A stretch of DNA of 16,006 nt from Mariprofundaceae bacterium (GCA_030950975.1 JAUZQL010000009.1:1-16006), one strand, 5' to 3'. Counted from the stretch's first letter, positions 6,067-13,754 are shown. Notes: generated by a model not told the origin, from the sequence alone. Numbers and translations: made by a program.

Positions 6067-7935
6067 ATGAATGTTTCTACTGACCCTACTGTTGTCTTTG
6101 TCATCGCTGTTCTCATTGGTATTTCATCGCAACTTGCATCTGAACGTATGCGCATGCCGCCTATTTTTTTATGGTTGATTGCAGGCATGTTATTAGGTCC
6201 ATTTGGCTTACACCTCATTCAAATTGAAAGTGTTGAACCCGCTTTACATACCTTGGTTGAACTTGGACTCGCCATTATTTTGTTTGAAGGCGGTATGCAT
6301 CTCAATTTAAAAGCCTTACATGAACACCGCTCTGTGGTCGCAAGATTAGTGATTTTGGGTCCTGTTTTTACCATTCTTATTGGCAGTGTTGCCGCCCATA
6401 CACTGACAGGTTTATCATGGTCTTTGTCCATTTTATTTGGTGCGATTGTGTCGATTGGTGGCCCCACAGTCATTACACCGATTATTCGCCAAGTACGTTT
6501 GGATCGCAATATTCGACATGTTTTGACAAGTGAAGCGATGCTTGTCGATGCGGTTGGGGCAATTCTCGCTATTGTTGCCTTACAATGGGCGCTTTCGACA
6601 GAAACCAGTCATTGGATGATTATTCAACATATCATGGAAAAAATTGGTGTTGGTAGTTTGATTGGTGCCTTGGGCGGGTGGTTACTTTCGCGTGCTTTAT
6701 TACTGAATATTTCCAATCAACTAGAAATGCGCACTATTTTTACCTTGGCATGTGCATGGGGTATTTTTGTATTTGCCAATGCTTTGAGTGAACAAGCAGG
6801 TTTGATGGCTGTACTGGTTGCTGGTGCAATCATGCAACGCATGAAGATTCCTGATTTTCAAAACCTTAGACATTTCAAAGGTAGTTTATCTGTATTGCTG
6901 ATTTCTGTGTTGTTTGTGTTGTTAGCTGCACAACTGGATTTATCACTATTAAGTCATAATTTATGGCAAAGTGCGGTTATTTTTCTACTTTTGGCAGGCA
7001 TTGCCCGACCCGTTGCCACTTGGTGTTCAGGCTTTCGATCAACACTCACCACACCCCAAATTCATTTCATTGCCTTGATGGCACCACGCGGTGTTGTCGT
7101 CGCTGCTATTGCCTCGTTATTTAGCTTATTATTACAATCCGAAGGTATTCCACAAACAGAGTTACTTTCGTCCTTAATTTTCAGCATCATTATTTTATCT
7201 GTTTTTGTGTATGGTTTTTTAGCTAGACCATTGAGCCGTTGCTTGCATGTCGATGCGGGAGATGAACGTAGCGTTATTATCATTGGCGGCGGACAAATGG
7301 GCGCAGAACTAGGGCGTGCCTTAGGCAATGATCGTGAAGTTCGTTTTCTCGATACCAATGGTGAAATCATCAAACATCTACAACGTGGCGGCTTTAAAGC
7401 TGTGCAAGGCAATGCCTTAGATCCACTTTATCTTGAAATTCTACATGCTGAAGAAGTCAAAGCTGTGATTGTCATGACAGCTTCGACCGATCATAATTTA
7501 TTGATTGCTTCACTTGCCAAAGAGCAATTTCATGTGCCAAATGTTTATGTGGCATTACAAGAGGAGCATGAAGGAAAACATCGTGATTTGATTCATAAAC
7601 TTCAAGCTCGCCGTCTTTTTGCCAAACCTTACACCGCGACCTATTGGCATGATCAAGCCTTTCGTAAACGTCTTGTGCATGAAATTCGTTATGTGAACAA
7701 AGATTCGCTATTGATTGGTGCATTGCTATCCGAGGTGCGCATCCCACATGGTGTTCAACCTTTATCGATTGTTCGTGATGGGATAAGTCTCATTCCACAT
7801 GATGATATTCGTCTTGAAGAAGGTGATGAAATGTTATTGCTGTTGCGTCCTGAACGTATTCAAGAAGGTCAATCGTTGATTTTACCACCTGCCAGTGATC
7901 ACAGCATGGATCATTTCAAGAACAAAGTACCATAA
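6067..7935 (+). CDS. Monovalent cation/proton antiporter with C-terminal RCK (TrkA-N and TrkA-C) module
   Basis: The 622-residue protein has a membrane domain (about 8-390) and a cytoplasmic nucleotide-sensing module. Membrane motifs are FEGGMHLNLKAL (73-84), GGPTVITPI (131-139) at the TDP position, SEAMLVDAVGAILA (155-168) with D161, and APRGVVVAAIASL (339-351). The TrkA-N domain starts at VIIIGGGQMG (403-412), a Rossmann GxGxxG loop. D429 ends the second strand, which favours NAD(H) binding. A TrkA-C-like domain lies at about 540-610. This architecture suits nucleotide-gated K+/H+ or Na+/H+ exchange. No clear ribosome site precedes the ATG. gluQ begins 6 nt after the stop, so they may share a transcript. 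Confidence 0.9.
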   Translation: MNVSTDPTVVFVIAVLIGISSQLASERMRMPPIFLWLIAGMLLGPFGLHLIQIESVEPALHTLVELGLAIILFEGGMHLNLKALHEHRSVVARLVILGPVFTILIGSVAAHTLTGLSWSLSILFGAIVSIGGPTVITPIIRQVRLDRNIRHVLTSEAMLVDAVGAILAIVALQWALSTETSHWMIIQHIMEKIGVGSLIGALGGWLLSRALLLNISNQLEMRTIFTLACAWGIFVFANALSEQAGLMAVLVAGAIMQRMKIPDFQNLRHFKGSLSVLLISVLFVLLAAQLDLSLLSHNLWQSAVIFLLLAGIARPVATWCSGFRSTLTTPQIHFIALMAPRGVVVAAIASLFSLLLQSEGIPQTELLSSLIFSIIILSVFVYGFLARPLSRCLHVDAGDERSVIIIGGGQMGAELGRALGNDREVRFLDTNGEIIKHLQRGGFKAVQGNALDPLYLEILHAEEVKAVIVMTASTDHNLLIASLAKEQFHVPNVYVALQEEHEGKHRDLIHKLQARRLFAKPYTATYWHDQAFRKRLVHEIRYVNKDSLLIGALLSEVRIPHGVQPLSIVRDGISLIPHDDIRLEEGDEMLLLLRPERIQEGQSLILPPASDHSMDHFKNKVP

Positions 7936-7941
7936 CTTTCG

Positions 7942-8862
7942 ATGTCGCCCCAAACCTACCGAACACGCTTTGCACCCAGTCCCACAGGTTTTTTACATGT
8001 TGGTCATGCTTATGCGGTCATGCAATTGGAGCAGTGGGCAACAAAACATGATGGTGACATTTTATTACGCATTGAAGATATTGACGCAACACGTTGCCGC
8101 CCTCAATGGATTCCAGCTATTCAGCAAGACTTAAAACATCTTGGTTTTGAATGGCACGGTGACATTCGTCAGCAAAGCCAACACCTCAAAGCTTATCAAC
8201 AAGCGATTCAACACTTGCGTGATATGGATGTGATTTACCCTTGTTTTTGTACACGAAAAAAAATAAAACACGCCTTACAAAGCCAAATCAAAACCCAAAC
8301 ACAAACGTCATCGATAGATTTGTTTGATGCGTATCCTCAAACATGTCGCCATTTGAACACACAAGAGCAACAAAAACGGATGTCATCGGAAAGGTTTTCA
8401 TGGCGTTTAAACTGTGCAAAAGCAGCCAATATTATCCATCAACCTATCCAGTGGACTGAACAAACAAAGATACATACGGTGAAGATTCAGCATATCGGTG
8501 ATGTGATTTTGGCAAGGAAAGATATTGGGACGAGTTATCATATTGCAGTCGTCGTTGATGATGCGATACAAGGTATAACGCATGTCATTCGAGGTGAGGA
8601 TTTATCCAGTAGTACGCCCATTCATGTCTTATTACAAAAGCTTCTGGGCTTGCCCACACCCATCTATCAGCACCATGCACTTTTATGTCATCTCGATGGT
8701 CAACGCTTGGCAAAAAGTCAGCAATCCATTCATTTAAGAGACTTGTTTGAAGTGGGTCTTTCCAGTCAATCGTTGCGTGATTTTTTACATCATTGTGATG
8801 GTGTTTGGGGCTTCCCTGCCGATACTTCCGCCAAGTATATTGCGCAGCAACTTGGCAGTTAG
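7942..8862 (+). CDS. gluQ: Glutamyl-Q tRNA(Asp) synthetase
   Basis: GluQ (GluQRS/YadB) is a paralogue of glutamyl-tRNA synthetase without the anticodon-binding domain. It activates glutamate and attaches it to queuosine at position 34 of tRNA-Asp. The 306-residue length fits. The class I signature is HVGH (H19-H22) after RFAPSPTG. The zinc site is C101, C103, Y131 and C135, the CxC...YxxxC pattern of this family. The KMSKS equivalent is RLAKS (254-258). The loop between the zinc ligands is about 12 residues longer than I recall for E. coli YadB. The gene follows the antiporter gene by 6 nt with no evident Shine-Dalgarno. dksA, a frequent neighbour elsewhere, is absent. Confidence 0.94.
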   Translation: MSPQTYRTRFAPSPTGFLHVGHAYAVMQLEQWATKHDGDILLRIEDIDATRCRPQWIPAIQQDLKHLGFEWHGDIRQQSQHLKAYQQAIQHLRDMDVIYPCFCTRKKIKHALQSQIKTQTQTSSIDLFDAYPQTCRHLNTQEQQKRMSSERFSWRLNCAKAANIIHQPIQWTEQTKIHTVKIQHIGDVILARKDIGTSYHIAVVVDDAIQGITHVIRGEDLSSSTPIHVLLQKLLGLPTPIYQHHALLCHLDGQRLAKSQQSIHLRDLFEVGLSSQSLRDFLHHCDGVWGFPADTSAKYIAQQLGS

Positions 8863-8895
8863 CCTTTCATCCACCAAGATGCGCCATAATTTTAC

Positions 8896-8923
8896 GGTTG
8901 AACTTTTAGCATTCAGTTCAACC
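8896..8923 (+). other. Perfect 9 bp hairpin between gluQ and cysM
   Basis: GGTTGAACT and AGTTCAACC pair around a 10 nt loop. The structure ends 4 nt before the GAGGA ribosome site of cysM and lacks a T-run. It could stabilise the cysM 5' end, separate it from gluQ by processing, or serve as a protein-binding site. Confidence 0.45.
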
Positions 8924-8939
8924 CTGTGAGGATGTTTTC

Positions 8940-9878
8940 TTGGCTACGATTCTTGATCTAATTGGTAACACGCCCTTGGTAGAGCTTAAAAATATGACAA
9001 AGCATTTACCTGATAATATTCATATTTATGCCAAGCTAGAACGTTTTAACCCTGGTGGTTCTGTTAAAGATCGACCTGCATTGTGTATGATTCAAGATGG
9101 TATTGATTCAGGGAAATTGACCCCAGATAAAACTATTTTGGATTCGACCTCTGGCAATACAGGCATTGCTTTGGCAATGATTGGTGCTGTATTGAATTAC
9201 AAGGTGCGTTTGGTGATGCCCGGTAATGTATCGGATGAGCGCAAACGTATTTGCCGTGCTTATGGTGCGGATTTAATTTTCTCTGACCCATTGGAAGGTT
9301 CGGATGGTGCAATTTTAGAAGCACGCCGTATTTATGAAGCCGATTCCGATCGTTATTTCAAACCCGATCAATACAATAATCCTGCCAATCCACGTGCCCA
9401 TGAAGAAAGTACAGGACCTGAAATTTGGCGAGATACAGATGGAACAGTCACCCATTTCATTGCTTCTTTGGGTACATCGGGAACCTTAGTCGGCACAGGT
9501 CGATTCTTAAAACGAAGCAATCCTGACATTCAAATTATCGCTGCTGAACCTGATTCACCTTTTCATGGTATTGAAGGCTTAAAACATATTGAATCGAGTA
9601 TTGTCCCCAGTATTTATGATGCATCCGTGCATGATCAGAAAATCCCTATTAGTACCGAAGAAGCCTATGATTTTACCCAACAACTTGCTTTACAAGAAGG
9701 GCTTTTATGTGGGCAATCGTGTGGTTGTGCGATGGCAGCCGCATTAAAAGTCGCTGAGACGATGATGAAACAAGGTCAAGCTGCCAATATTGTCGCAATC
9801 TTCCCTGATAGTGGTGAAAAATACCTCACCACTGCCGTTTTTTCAGGTAACCATATGATGGATGGTGCAGGTATTTGA
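8940..9878 (+). CDS. cysM: Cysteine synthase, CysM type (O-acetylserine sulfhydrylase B)
   Basis: This PLP enzyme makes cysteine from O-acetylserine and a sulfide source; CysM-type enzymes also accept thiosulfate. It has 312 residues. K43 in GGSVKDRPA is the PLP lysine. The substrate loop TSGNTG is at 70-75, the PLP phosphate loop GTSGT at 178-182, and the PLP pyridine-nitrogen serine S291 in FPDSGEKYLTT. A TTG at 8940 is the start, with GAGGA 7 nt upstream; the nearby ATG at 8932 is out of frame. The usual GxSSGA motif reads CGQSCGC (257-263), adding three cysteines. The position behind gluQ may be coincidental; no cysE or cysK is nearby. Confidence 0.92.
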   Translation: MATILDLIGNTPLVELKNMTKHLPDNIHIYAKLERFNPGGSVKDRPALCMIQDGIDSGKLTPDKTILDSTSGNTGIALAMIGAVLNYKVRLVMPGNVSDERKRICRAYGADLIFSDPLEGSDGAILEARRIYEADSDRYFKPDQYNNPANPRAHEESTGPEIWRDTDGTVTHFIASLGTSGTLVGTGRFLKRSNPDIQIIAAEPDSPFHGIEGLKHIESSIVPSIYDASVHDQKIPISTEEAYDFTQQLALQEGLLCGQSCGCAMAAALKVAETMMKQGQAANIVAIFPDSGEKYLTTAVFSGNHMMDGAGI

Positions 9879-9932
9879 CACGCTTCTTATTTTTTTGATG
9901 ATGCAAAGAAAATAACGCTTGGAGATTAAAAA

Positions 9933-10511
9933 ATGAGTATTGAAGAAACGTTACAAGCACGCAGTGAATCTAAATGTGAATTATGCGCAGCAACAGAGTC
10001 ATTAAGTGTTTACGAAGTGCCTGCTAGCCCAGATACAACAGCGGATCAATGTGTCTTGCTATGCGCAACATGCCAAGAACAAATCGAAGATGCTACGAAA
10101 GTTGATGCGAATCATTGGCGTTGTTTGAATGATAGCATGTGGAGCCAAGTACCTGCGGTACAAGTCATGGCATTTCGCATGTTGAATCGTTTGCGTGGCG
10201 AAGGTTGGCCACAAGATTTATTGGATATGATGTATTTGGAAGATGATGTCAAAGCTTGGGCTGAAGCAGGTCTTGAAACTGAATCTTCTGATGAAGCAGT
10301 CGTCCACCGTGATAGCAATGGTGCTATTCTTGCCAATGGTGACACCGTGATTGTCATCAAAGATTTGAAAGTATCTGGTGGTGGATTTACGGCTAAACGT
10401 GGTACTGCAATACGGAATATTCGTTTGGTTGCTGATAATCCTCTTCACATTGAAGGTCGTGTGAATGGTCAACAGCTTGTTTTATTAACGGAGTTTATGA
10501 AAAAAGCATAA
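9933..10511 (+). CDS. phnA: PhnA (YjdM) family zinc-ribbon protein
   Basis: The 192-residue protein has an N-terminal zinc ribbon with two CxxC pairs (C15/C18 in CELC, C44/C47 in CATC). The C-terminal PhnA domain begins at about residue 126 (DSNGAILANGDTVIVIKDLKVSG) and runs through KRGTAIRNIRLV to the end. The middle segment (60-115) is longer than in E. coli YjdM. The name comes from proximity to phosphonate genes in E. coli, but the family is not required for phosphonate use and its role is not established; no phn genes occur here. GGAGA lies 8 nt upstream of the ATG. A bidirectional terminator follows. Confidence 0.88.
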   Translation: MSIEETLQARSESKCELCAATESLSVYEVPASPDTTADQCVLLCATCQEQIEDATKVDANHWRCLNDSMWSQVPAVQVMAFRMLNRLRGEGWPQDLLDMMYLEDDVKAWAEAGLETESSDEAVVHRDSNGAILANGDTVIVIKDLKVSGGGFTAKRGTAIRNIRLVADNPLHIEGRVNGQQLVLLTEFMKKA

Positions 10512-10531
10512 GCCATCGAAGTTTTAGAAGA

Positions 10532-10577
10532 TAAAAAAATCCCCCCAAACCTAAAAAGTTTGAGGGGATTTTTTTAT
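10532..10577. terminator. Bidirectional intrinsic terminator
   Basis: AAAAAAATCCCC with inner AAAC pairs with GTTT and GGGGATTTTTTT around a CTAAAAA loop, with a small internal mismatch (CC against GA). A on one side and T on the other allow termination from both convergent neighbours, phnA and the membrane protein gene at 10595. Confidence 0.9.
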
Positions 10578-10594
10578 TGTAACACAAAACATAA

Positions 10595-11329
10595 TTATTT
10601 TTTCTTGGGAGCAACAGGCGTTTTGCGTGGATCTCTAAAGCCAAGACCTTTGTTATCCTCAAAACCAACTGTACCCATAAAAAAGTATGCGAAAGCATAG
10701 ATGAAGACTGATAAAAACATCACAAAATAGGTAATGATAATAAAAATACCTTGATCCACATCCATCACTATACGAATATCATCATTGTTTTTTTGTATGC
10801 TTTTCATGGTAAATGTTTCAGCTTGAATCCGTAGGTTTTTCCCCATAATTTCAGAGATATATTGCTCTGAGAAAAAGTCATTCAATGTATCCGTTAAGTC
10901 CACTAACAAGGTGGATGTATCCTTTCCCCATAAATCAAATCCTGCATCATTGGAACTTTTGCCTCGAATGTTCAATTGAACTGGCTTGAGAACTTTTAAA
11001 TAAAATGCTTTTTTATCATTCAAAAATTGAACCTTGGCAACAAGATTCATCGTTCCCCATGTTTGATTCAAACCTGATGCTAAGGTGATATTGGATTGAA
11101 TCGCCACATCACCTGAATCCAAAATTGTCACCATCGGATCGACCATTTCATATTTGATATGTGTCTTTTGAGATGTACCATCAATAAAAAAGATAGGTTC
11201 CATTTGTGCTTGAATATTGGCTTTGGGAATGCTTACCGTTATCTCACTCACTTTAAAAAACAATAACCCCAGTGTTGAGATAATAAAAAATATAACCCCA
11301 ACCCTAAATAACAACTGTTTACTCAACAT
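10595..11329 (-). CDS. Two-helix membrane protein with a periplasmic beta-rich domain, unknown function
   Basis: I do not recognise this 244-residue protein. It has an N-terminal helix (about 7-27) and then a roughly 170-residue soluble domain. That domain begins VSEITVSIPKANIQAQM and contains alternating strands with DSGDVAIQSNITL and NLRIQAETF. A second helix lies at about 194-218, followed by a short basic tail ending APKKK. The N-terminal part of the soluble domain resembles lipid-binding YceB/DUF1439-like proteins (an amphipathic strand after the anchor, then a self-associating beta sheet). That is only a structural impression. GGAG lies 6 nt upstream of the ATG. The gene sits after the terminator of the oxidase/cytochrome operon, so it is probably separate. 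Confidence 0.7.
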   Translation of the reverse strand: MLSKQLLFRVGVIFFIISTLGLLFFKVSEITVSIPKANIQAQMEPIFFIDGTSQKTHIKYEMVDPMVTILDSGDVAIQSNITLASGLNQTWGTMNLVAKVQFLNDKKAFYLKVLKPVQLNIRGKSSNDAGFDLWGKDTSTLLVDLTDTLNDFFSEQYISEIMGKNLRIQAETFTMKSIQKNNDDIRIVMDVDQGIFIIITYFVMFLSVFIYAFAYFFMGTVGFEDNKGLGFRDPRKTPVAPKKK

Positions 11330-11353
11330 GATTAAACTCCTTATTTTTAAACG

Positions 11354-11388
11354 AAAAAACGGCGTTGATAGAATGTATCAACGCCGTT
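11354..11388 (-). terminator. Strong terminator of the oxidase/cytochrome operon
   Basis: AACGGCGTTGATA (11358-11370) and TATCAACGCCGTT (11376-11388) form a perfect 13 bp stem with a 5 nt loop. On the minus strand the stem is followed by a T-run (A at 11354-11359 on the plus strand), so it ends transcription arriving from 11403. Confidence 0.93.
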
Positions 11389-11402
11389 GCTTATCAATAC
11401 TG

Positions 11403-12422
11403 TTAAACGCCACCTTCATATTTACACTTACATAATTTACGAATGTGTTTGACCAAGTCTTTAATTTCAACATCACTTAAGGTTCCACCCCAAGGTGGCA
11501 TCAACGCAGATTTATTCACTGATAAACCGCCTTCTTTAATCGCTTTAAATAATTCGTCATCACTTCGTGATTTTAGATATTTAGTATCTGAATGGTTACG
11601 TGGTTTTACACCCATATCACGCGAGTTAATACCTGAACCTTTACCAGAAATACCATGACATTGCATACAATAAATACGATAATTCTTCGCAGCCGACTGA
11701 GCAGCAAAACTATTCATATCGACCTTGTTCGTATCCAATGAAATAATATAATTCACTGTTTTTTGCATATCTTCTTCAGACAACTTACGCGTTGGCATCC
11801 AAGTACGATGATTCCAAGCTTGAGGATCACGAATAATACTTAACATATATTCAGGTTTTAAACGCTCTGCTGCGGTATAAAGTTCAGGTCCTGAAACACC
11901 GCCATAACCCTTCTCTATACTATGGCATGCCATACAACCATTCACTTTGTTAAACATCATGTCACCCATAGCACCTGCTGTGATGCTGGCATCATAATGT
12001 TCTGCTTTAATCAATTCGTTTTTCGTTTTTAATTCAGATAAAGCAATGGCAACATTTTGAGCATCCATCGGACTCAAAACAACATGAGGCTTGAATGATC
12101 CATGACGAATGGTATCCCACTTTTTACCTGTTTGAGCATGATCTAAATAATAGGTTCCAGCAGGACGTATTTGAGTTGGTTTACTTAGCCATGTTGCCAA
12201 CCAATGCTCATTATATTTATTGCCTGCATAATATAAATCAGGCCCTTTACGCCATAAACCTGCGGTTTTTAAGCCAATTTCACCTGAAATATTATGACAA
12301 GAAGCACACTGTTGCTTTTCCATGACTTTGAAGCCGTCATAAGCACCTGCTGAAGCATTTAAGCTCCACAACAATGTGATCGCAGCACCGACACTGGATA
12401 ATGTACGAAACATCTTAGACAT
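11403..12422 (-). CDS. Exported triheme cytochrome c paired with a multicopper oxidase
   Basis: The 339-residue periplasmic protein has a signal peptide (cleavage probably near NASA-GAY, residue 25). Three class I heme domains follow: CASCH (C39-H43), CMACH (C163-H167) and CMQCH (C252-H256). Likely axial methionines are M119, M209 (WMPTRKL) and M308 (LMPPWGG). It ends CKCKYEGGV, giving two extra cysteines near the C-terminus. The oxidase gene ends 3 nt before this ATG, with AGAGG inside the oxidase end as ribosome site, so they form one operon. By position the cytochrome should pass electrons to or from the oxidase. The small cytochromes c beside the Nitrosomonas nirK-cluster oxidase are a parallel, but a three-heme version is a different composition. 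Confidence 0.88.
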   Translation of the reverse strand: MSKMFRTLSSVGAAITLLWSLNASAGAYDGFKVMEKQQCASCHNISGEIGLKTAGLWRKGPDLYYAGNKYNEHWLATWLSKPTQIRPAGTYYLDHAQTGKKWDTIRHGSFKPHVVLSPMDAQNVAIALSELKTKNELIKAEHYDASITAGAMGDMMFNKVNGCMACHSIEKGYGGVSGPELYTAAERLKPEYMLSIIRDPQAWNHRTWMPTRKLSEEDMQKTVNYIISLDTNKVDMNSFAAQSAAKNYRIYCMQCHGISGKGSGINSRDMGVKPRNHSDTKYLKSRSDDELFKAIKEGGLSVNKSALMPPWGGTLSDVEIKDLVKHIRKLCKCKYEGGV

Positions 12423-12425
12423 CGT

Positions 12426-13478
12426 TTACATACCTCTGCGTTGATGTGTATTGGGTACACCACGCAATTTAGGCTGTTCAAATAAGCCATAGCCTTTTTT
12501 CATGGATTCTTGATAATAAAAATCAGGATCATAATTGACATCTTTCCATACATACCAATCATCCATAGGTGTGCCTTCATATTCTTGAACCGTTAAAGGA
12601 CCCGCTGGAAATTTACCCCTTGCAGTATCATGTTTATCAACATGGTCATGAAAGATAAAACGACCTTCTTTATGGTTGGCTGTATAAATAGCATCATAAC
12701 GTTCACCCGGACCAACGAGCTGAGTTTCACCTTTATAAGGAGATGCCAAAGGTAAGCCGTCTTTATGTGTAATCGTCCAATCATGACCATGCATATGCAT
12801 GGAATGAATCGCACCACCCGCACCGATAAATCGAACGCGAACCACATCGCCTGTTTTTACACGAAAGGGTTGATTGTATGGAAATGAGCGACCATTCACT
12901 GAGAAATAATCATCCACATCATAAGGTGTTCCACCTGTACCGTATTTACTTGCGTTCTTTGATTCCCATGTAGATAACATCATAATAACATTTTTGGTCA
13001 CTGTTTTTTCAAGTGCTGTTGGGTTCTTCGGATCAATAATAATAGGTCCCCACATGCCACGAATACCCACATGTTCATTCACATTCACATGGCAGTGATA
13101 CCAAAGCGTACCAGGGCGATCAGCCTTAAATTTATAAGTAAATGTCTTACCGGGTTTAATTGGTTCTTGGGTAATACCTGGAACACCATCCATACGCCAT
13201 GAACCCATTTGATGCATGCCATGCCAGTGAATCGTGTGTGAAAGTGATGTGTTGTTGGTGACATGAATGATTAAATCATCACCTTGCTTAGCATGAATCA
13301 ACGGCCCAGGAACTTGGCGGTTAAATGCAAACACCTTGTAATTCAAATCGGGTGCGACCGCAATCGTCATTTCATCAATGGTCATATTCATTTCACGTGT
13401 GGCTGCTTGGGCTGCAATCGATGTCGCAGATAGCCAAGTCATCAGCAATATTGCCAATACCTTCGTTAGTTTTGTCAT
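12426..13478 (-). CDS. Two-domain multicopper oxidase, type C-like (NcgA/blue copper oxidase-like)
   Basis: The 350-residue exported enzyme has a signal peptide (about 1-26) and two cupredoxin domains. Domain 1 has HTIHWHG (H81, H84, H86) and WYHCHVNVNEHVGIRGM (H128, C129, H130, H136, M142). Domain 2 has HSMHMHGH (H225-H232) and FHDH (H277, H279). H81, C129, H136 and M142 fit a type 1 copper site. H84, H86, H128, H130 and four domain-2 histidines fit an interdomain trinuclear cluster that reduces O2. Type 1 copper only in domain 1 defines the type C two-domain oxidases, as in the Nitrosomonas europaea nirK cluster. The extra histidines argue against a true NirK. A tail of about 48 residues follows the last strand. 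GGAGG precedes the ATG; NsrR-like boxes lie just upstream. Confidence 0.88.
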   Translation of the reverse strand: MTKLTKVLAILLMTWLSATSIAAQAATREMNMTIDEMTIAVAPDLNYKVFAFNRQVPGPLIHAKQGDDLIIHVTNNTSLSHTIHWHGMHQMGSWRMDGVPGITQEPIKPGKTFTYKFKADRPGTLWYHCHVNVNEHVGIRGMWGPIIIDPKNPTALEKTVTKNVIMMLSTWESKNASKYGTGGTPYDVDDYFSVNGRSFPYNQPFRVKTGDVVRVRFIGAGGAIHSMHMHGHDWTITHKDGLPLASPYKGETQLVGPGERYDAIYTANHKEGRFIFHDHVDKHDTARGKFPAGPLTVQEYEGTPMDDWYVWKDVNYDPDFYYQESMKKGYGLFEQPKLRGVPNTHQRRGM

Positions 13479-13502
13479 TTCCCCTACCTCCTCATAGTTT
13501 TA

Positions 13503-13525
13503 AAGTTGCATCTAAAATACAGCTT
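13503..13525. promoter_or_regulatory. NsrR-like operator, downstream box
   Basis: The plus strand shows half-sites AAGTTGCATCT and, after one central base, AAATACAGCTT. This is an 11-1-11 palindrome related to the NsrR consensus half AAGATGCATTT, with about 9 of 11 matches in each half. It begins 25 bp before the oxidase start codon, in the expected transcript leader, and lies 3 bp from the next box. Confidence 0.6.
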
Positions 13526-13528
13526 ACA

Positions 13529-13551
13529 AAGACGCATTTGTAATACATCTT
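13529..13551. promoter_or_regulatory. NsrR-like operator overlapping the -10 element
   Basis: The plus strand shows half-sites AAGACGCATTT and, after one central base, TAATACATCTT. Against AAGATGCATTT the halves match at about 10 and 9 of 11 positions. NsrR is an iron-sulfur, nitric-oxide-sensing repressor of the Rrf2 family. A box covering the -10 and most of the spacer is the geometry expected for repression released by NO. It is the stronger of two boxes spaced 26 bp centre to centre. Confidence 0.7.
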
Positions 13552-13564
13552 TAATATTTGTCAA
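13537..13564 (-). promoter_or_regulatory. Sigma-70-type promoter of the oxidase/cytochrome operon
   Basis: On the minus strand a perfect TTGACA (-35, 13564-13559) is followed after 16 nt by TACAAA (-10, 13542-13537, four of six matches). Transcription would start near 13530, leaving a leader of about 50 nt before the oxidase ATG. The -10 lies inside the upstream NsrR-like box. Confidence 0.6.
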
Positions 13565-13647
13565 GTTTCATCCAAACAAATAACACTTAGCATCAGCATA
13601 AAATAAGCCAATATATTGATGAAATAGGGTGAGACTCAACATGTTTT

Positions 13648-13707
13648 GGAAGTGTGGCTTTAGCCACACCCTGATACTTCATTTAGCGCAGCTACAGACG
13701 CACTTCC
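13648..13707 (-). repeat. Dispersed 60 bp REP/MITE-like element, copy 2
   Basis: This is an inverted copy of the element at 1871-1930, with the same length and about 85 percent identity by hand alignment. Similarity extends to 13721. This copy contains a perfect palindrome GTGTGGCTTTAGCCACAC (13651-13668). Its outer ends GGAAGTG and CACTTCC are exact inverted copies. Confidence 0.7.
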
Positions 13708-13735
13708 AGAATCATGAACACACAGCAATATTTGC

Positions 13736-13754
13736 CCCAAAATCTTTTATCGGG
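13736..13754 (-). repeat. Short hairpin motif shared with 15822-15840
   Basis: Read on the minus strand this is CCCGATAAAAGATTTTGGG, identical to 15822-15840 on the plus strand except one base. CCC and GGG can close a small hairpin, with a fourth C-G pair here. It is one of several repeated intergenic pieces in the window. Confidence 0.5.

Noticed and set aside
12426..13478. Copper nitrite reductase NirK
   Set aside because: H84, HCH (128-130), HMHGH and HDH supply a trinuclear-type set of histidines, whereas NirK has an Asp and a single type 2 copper with three histidines.
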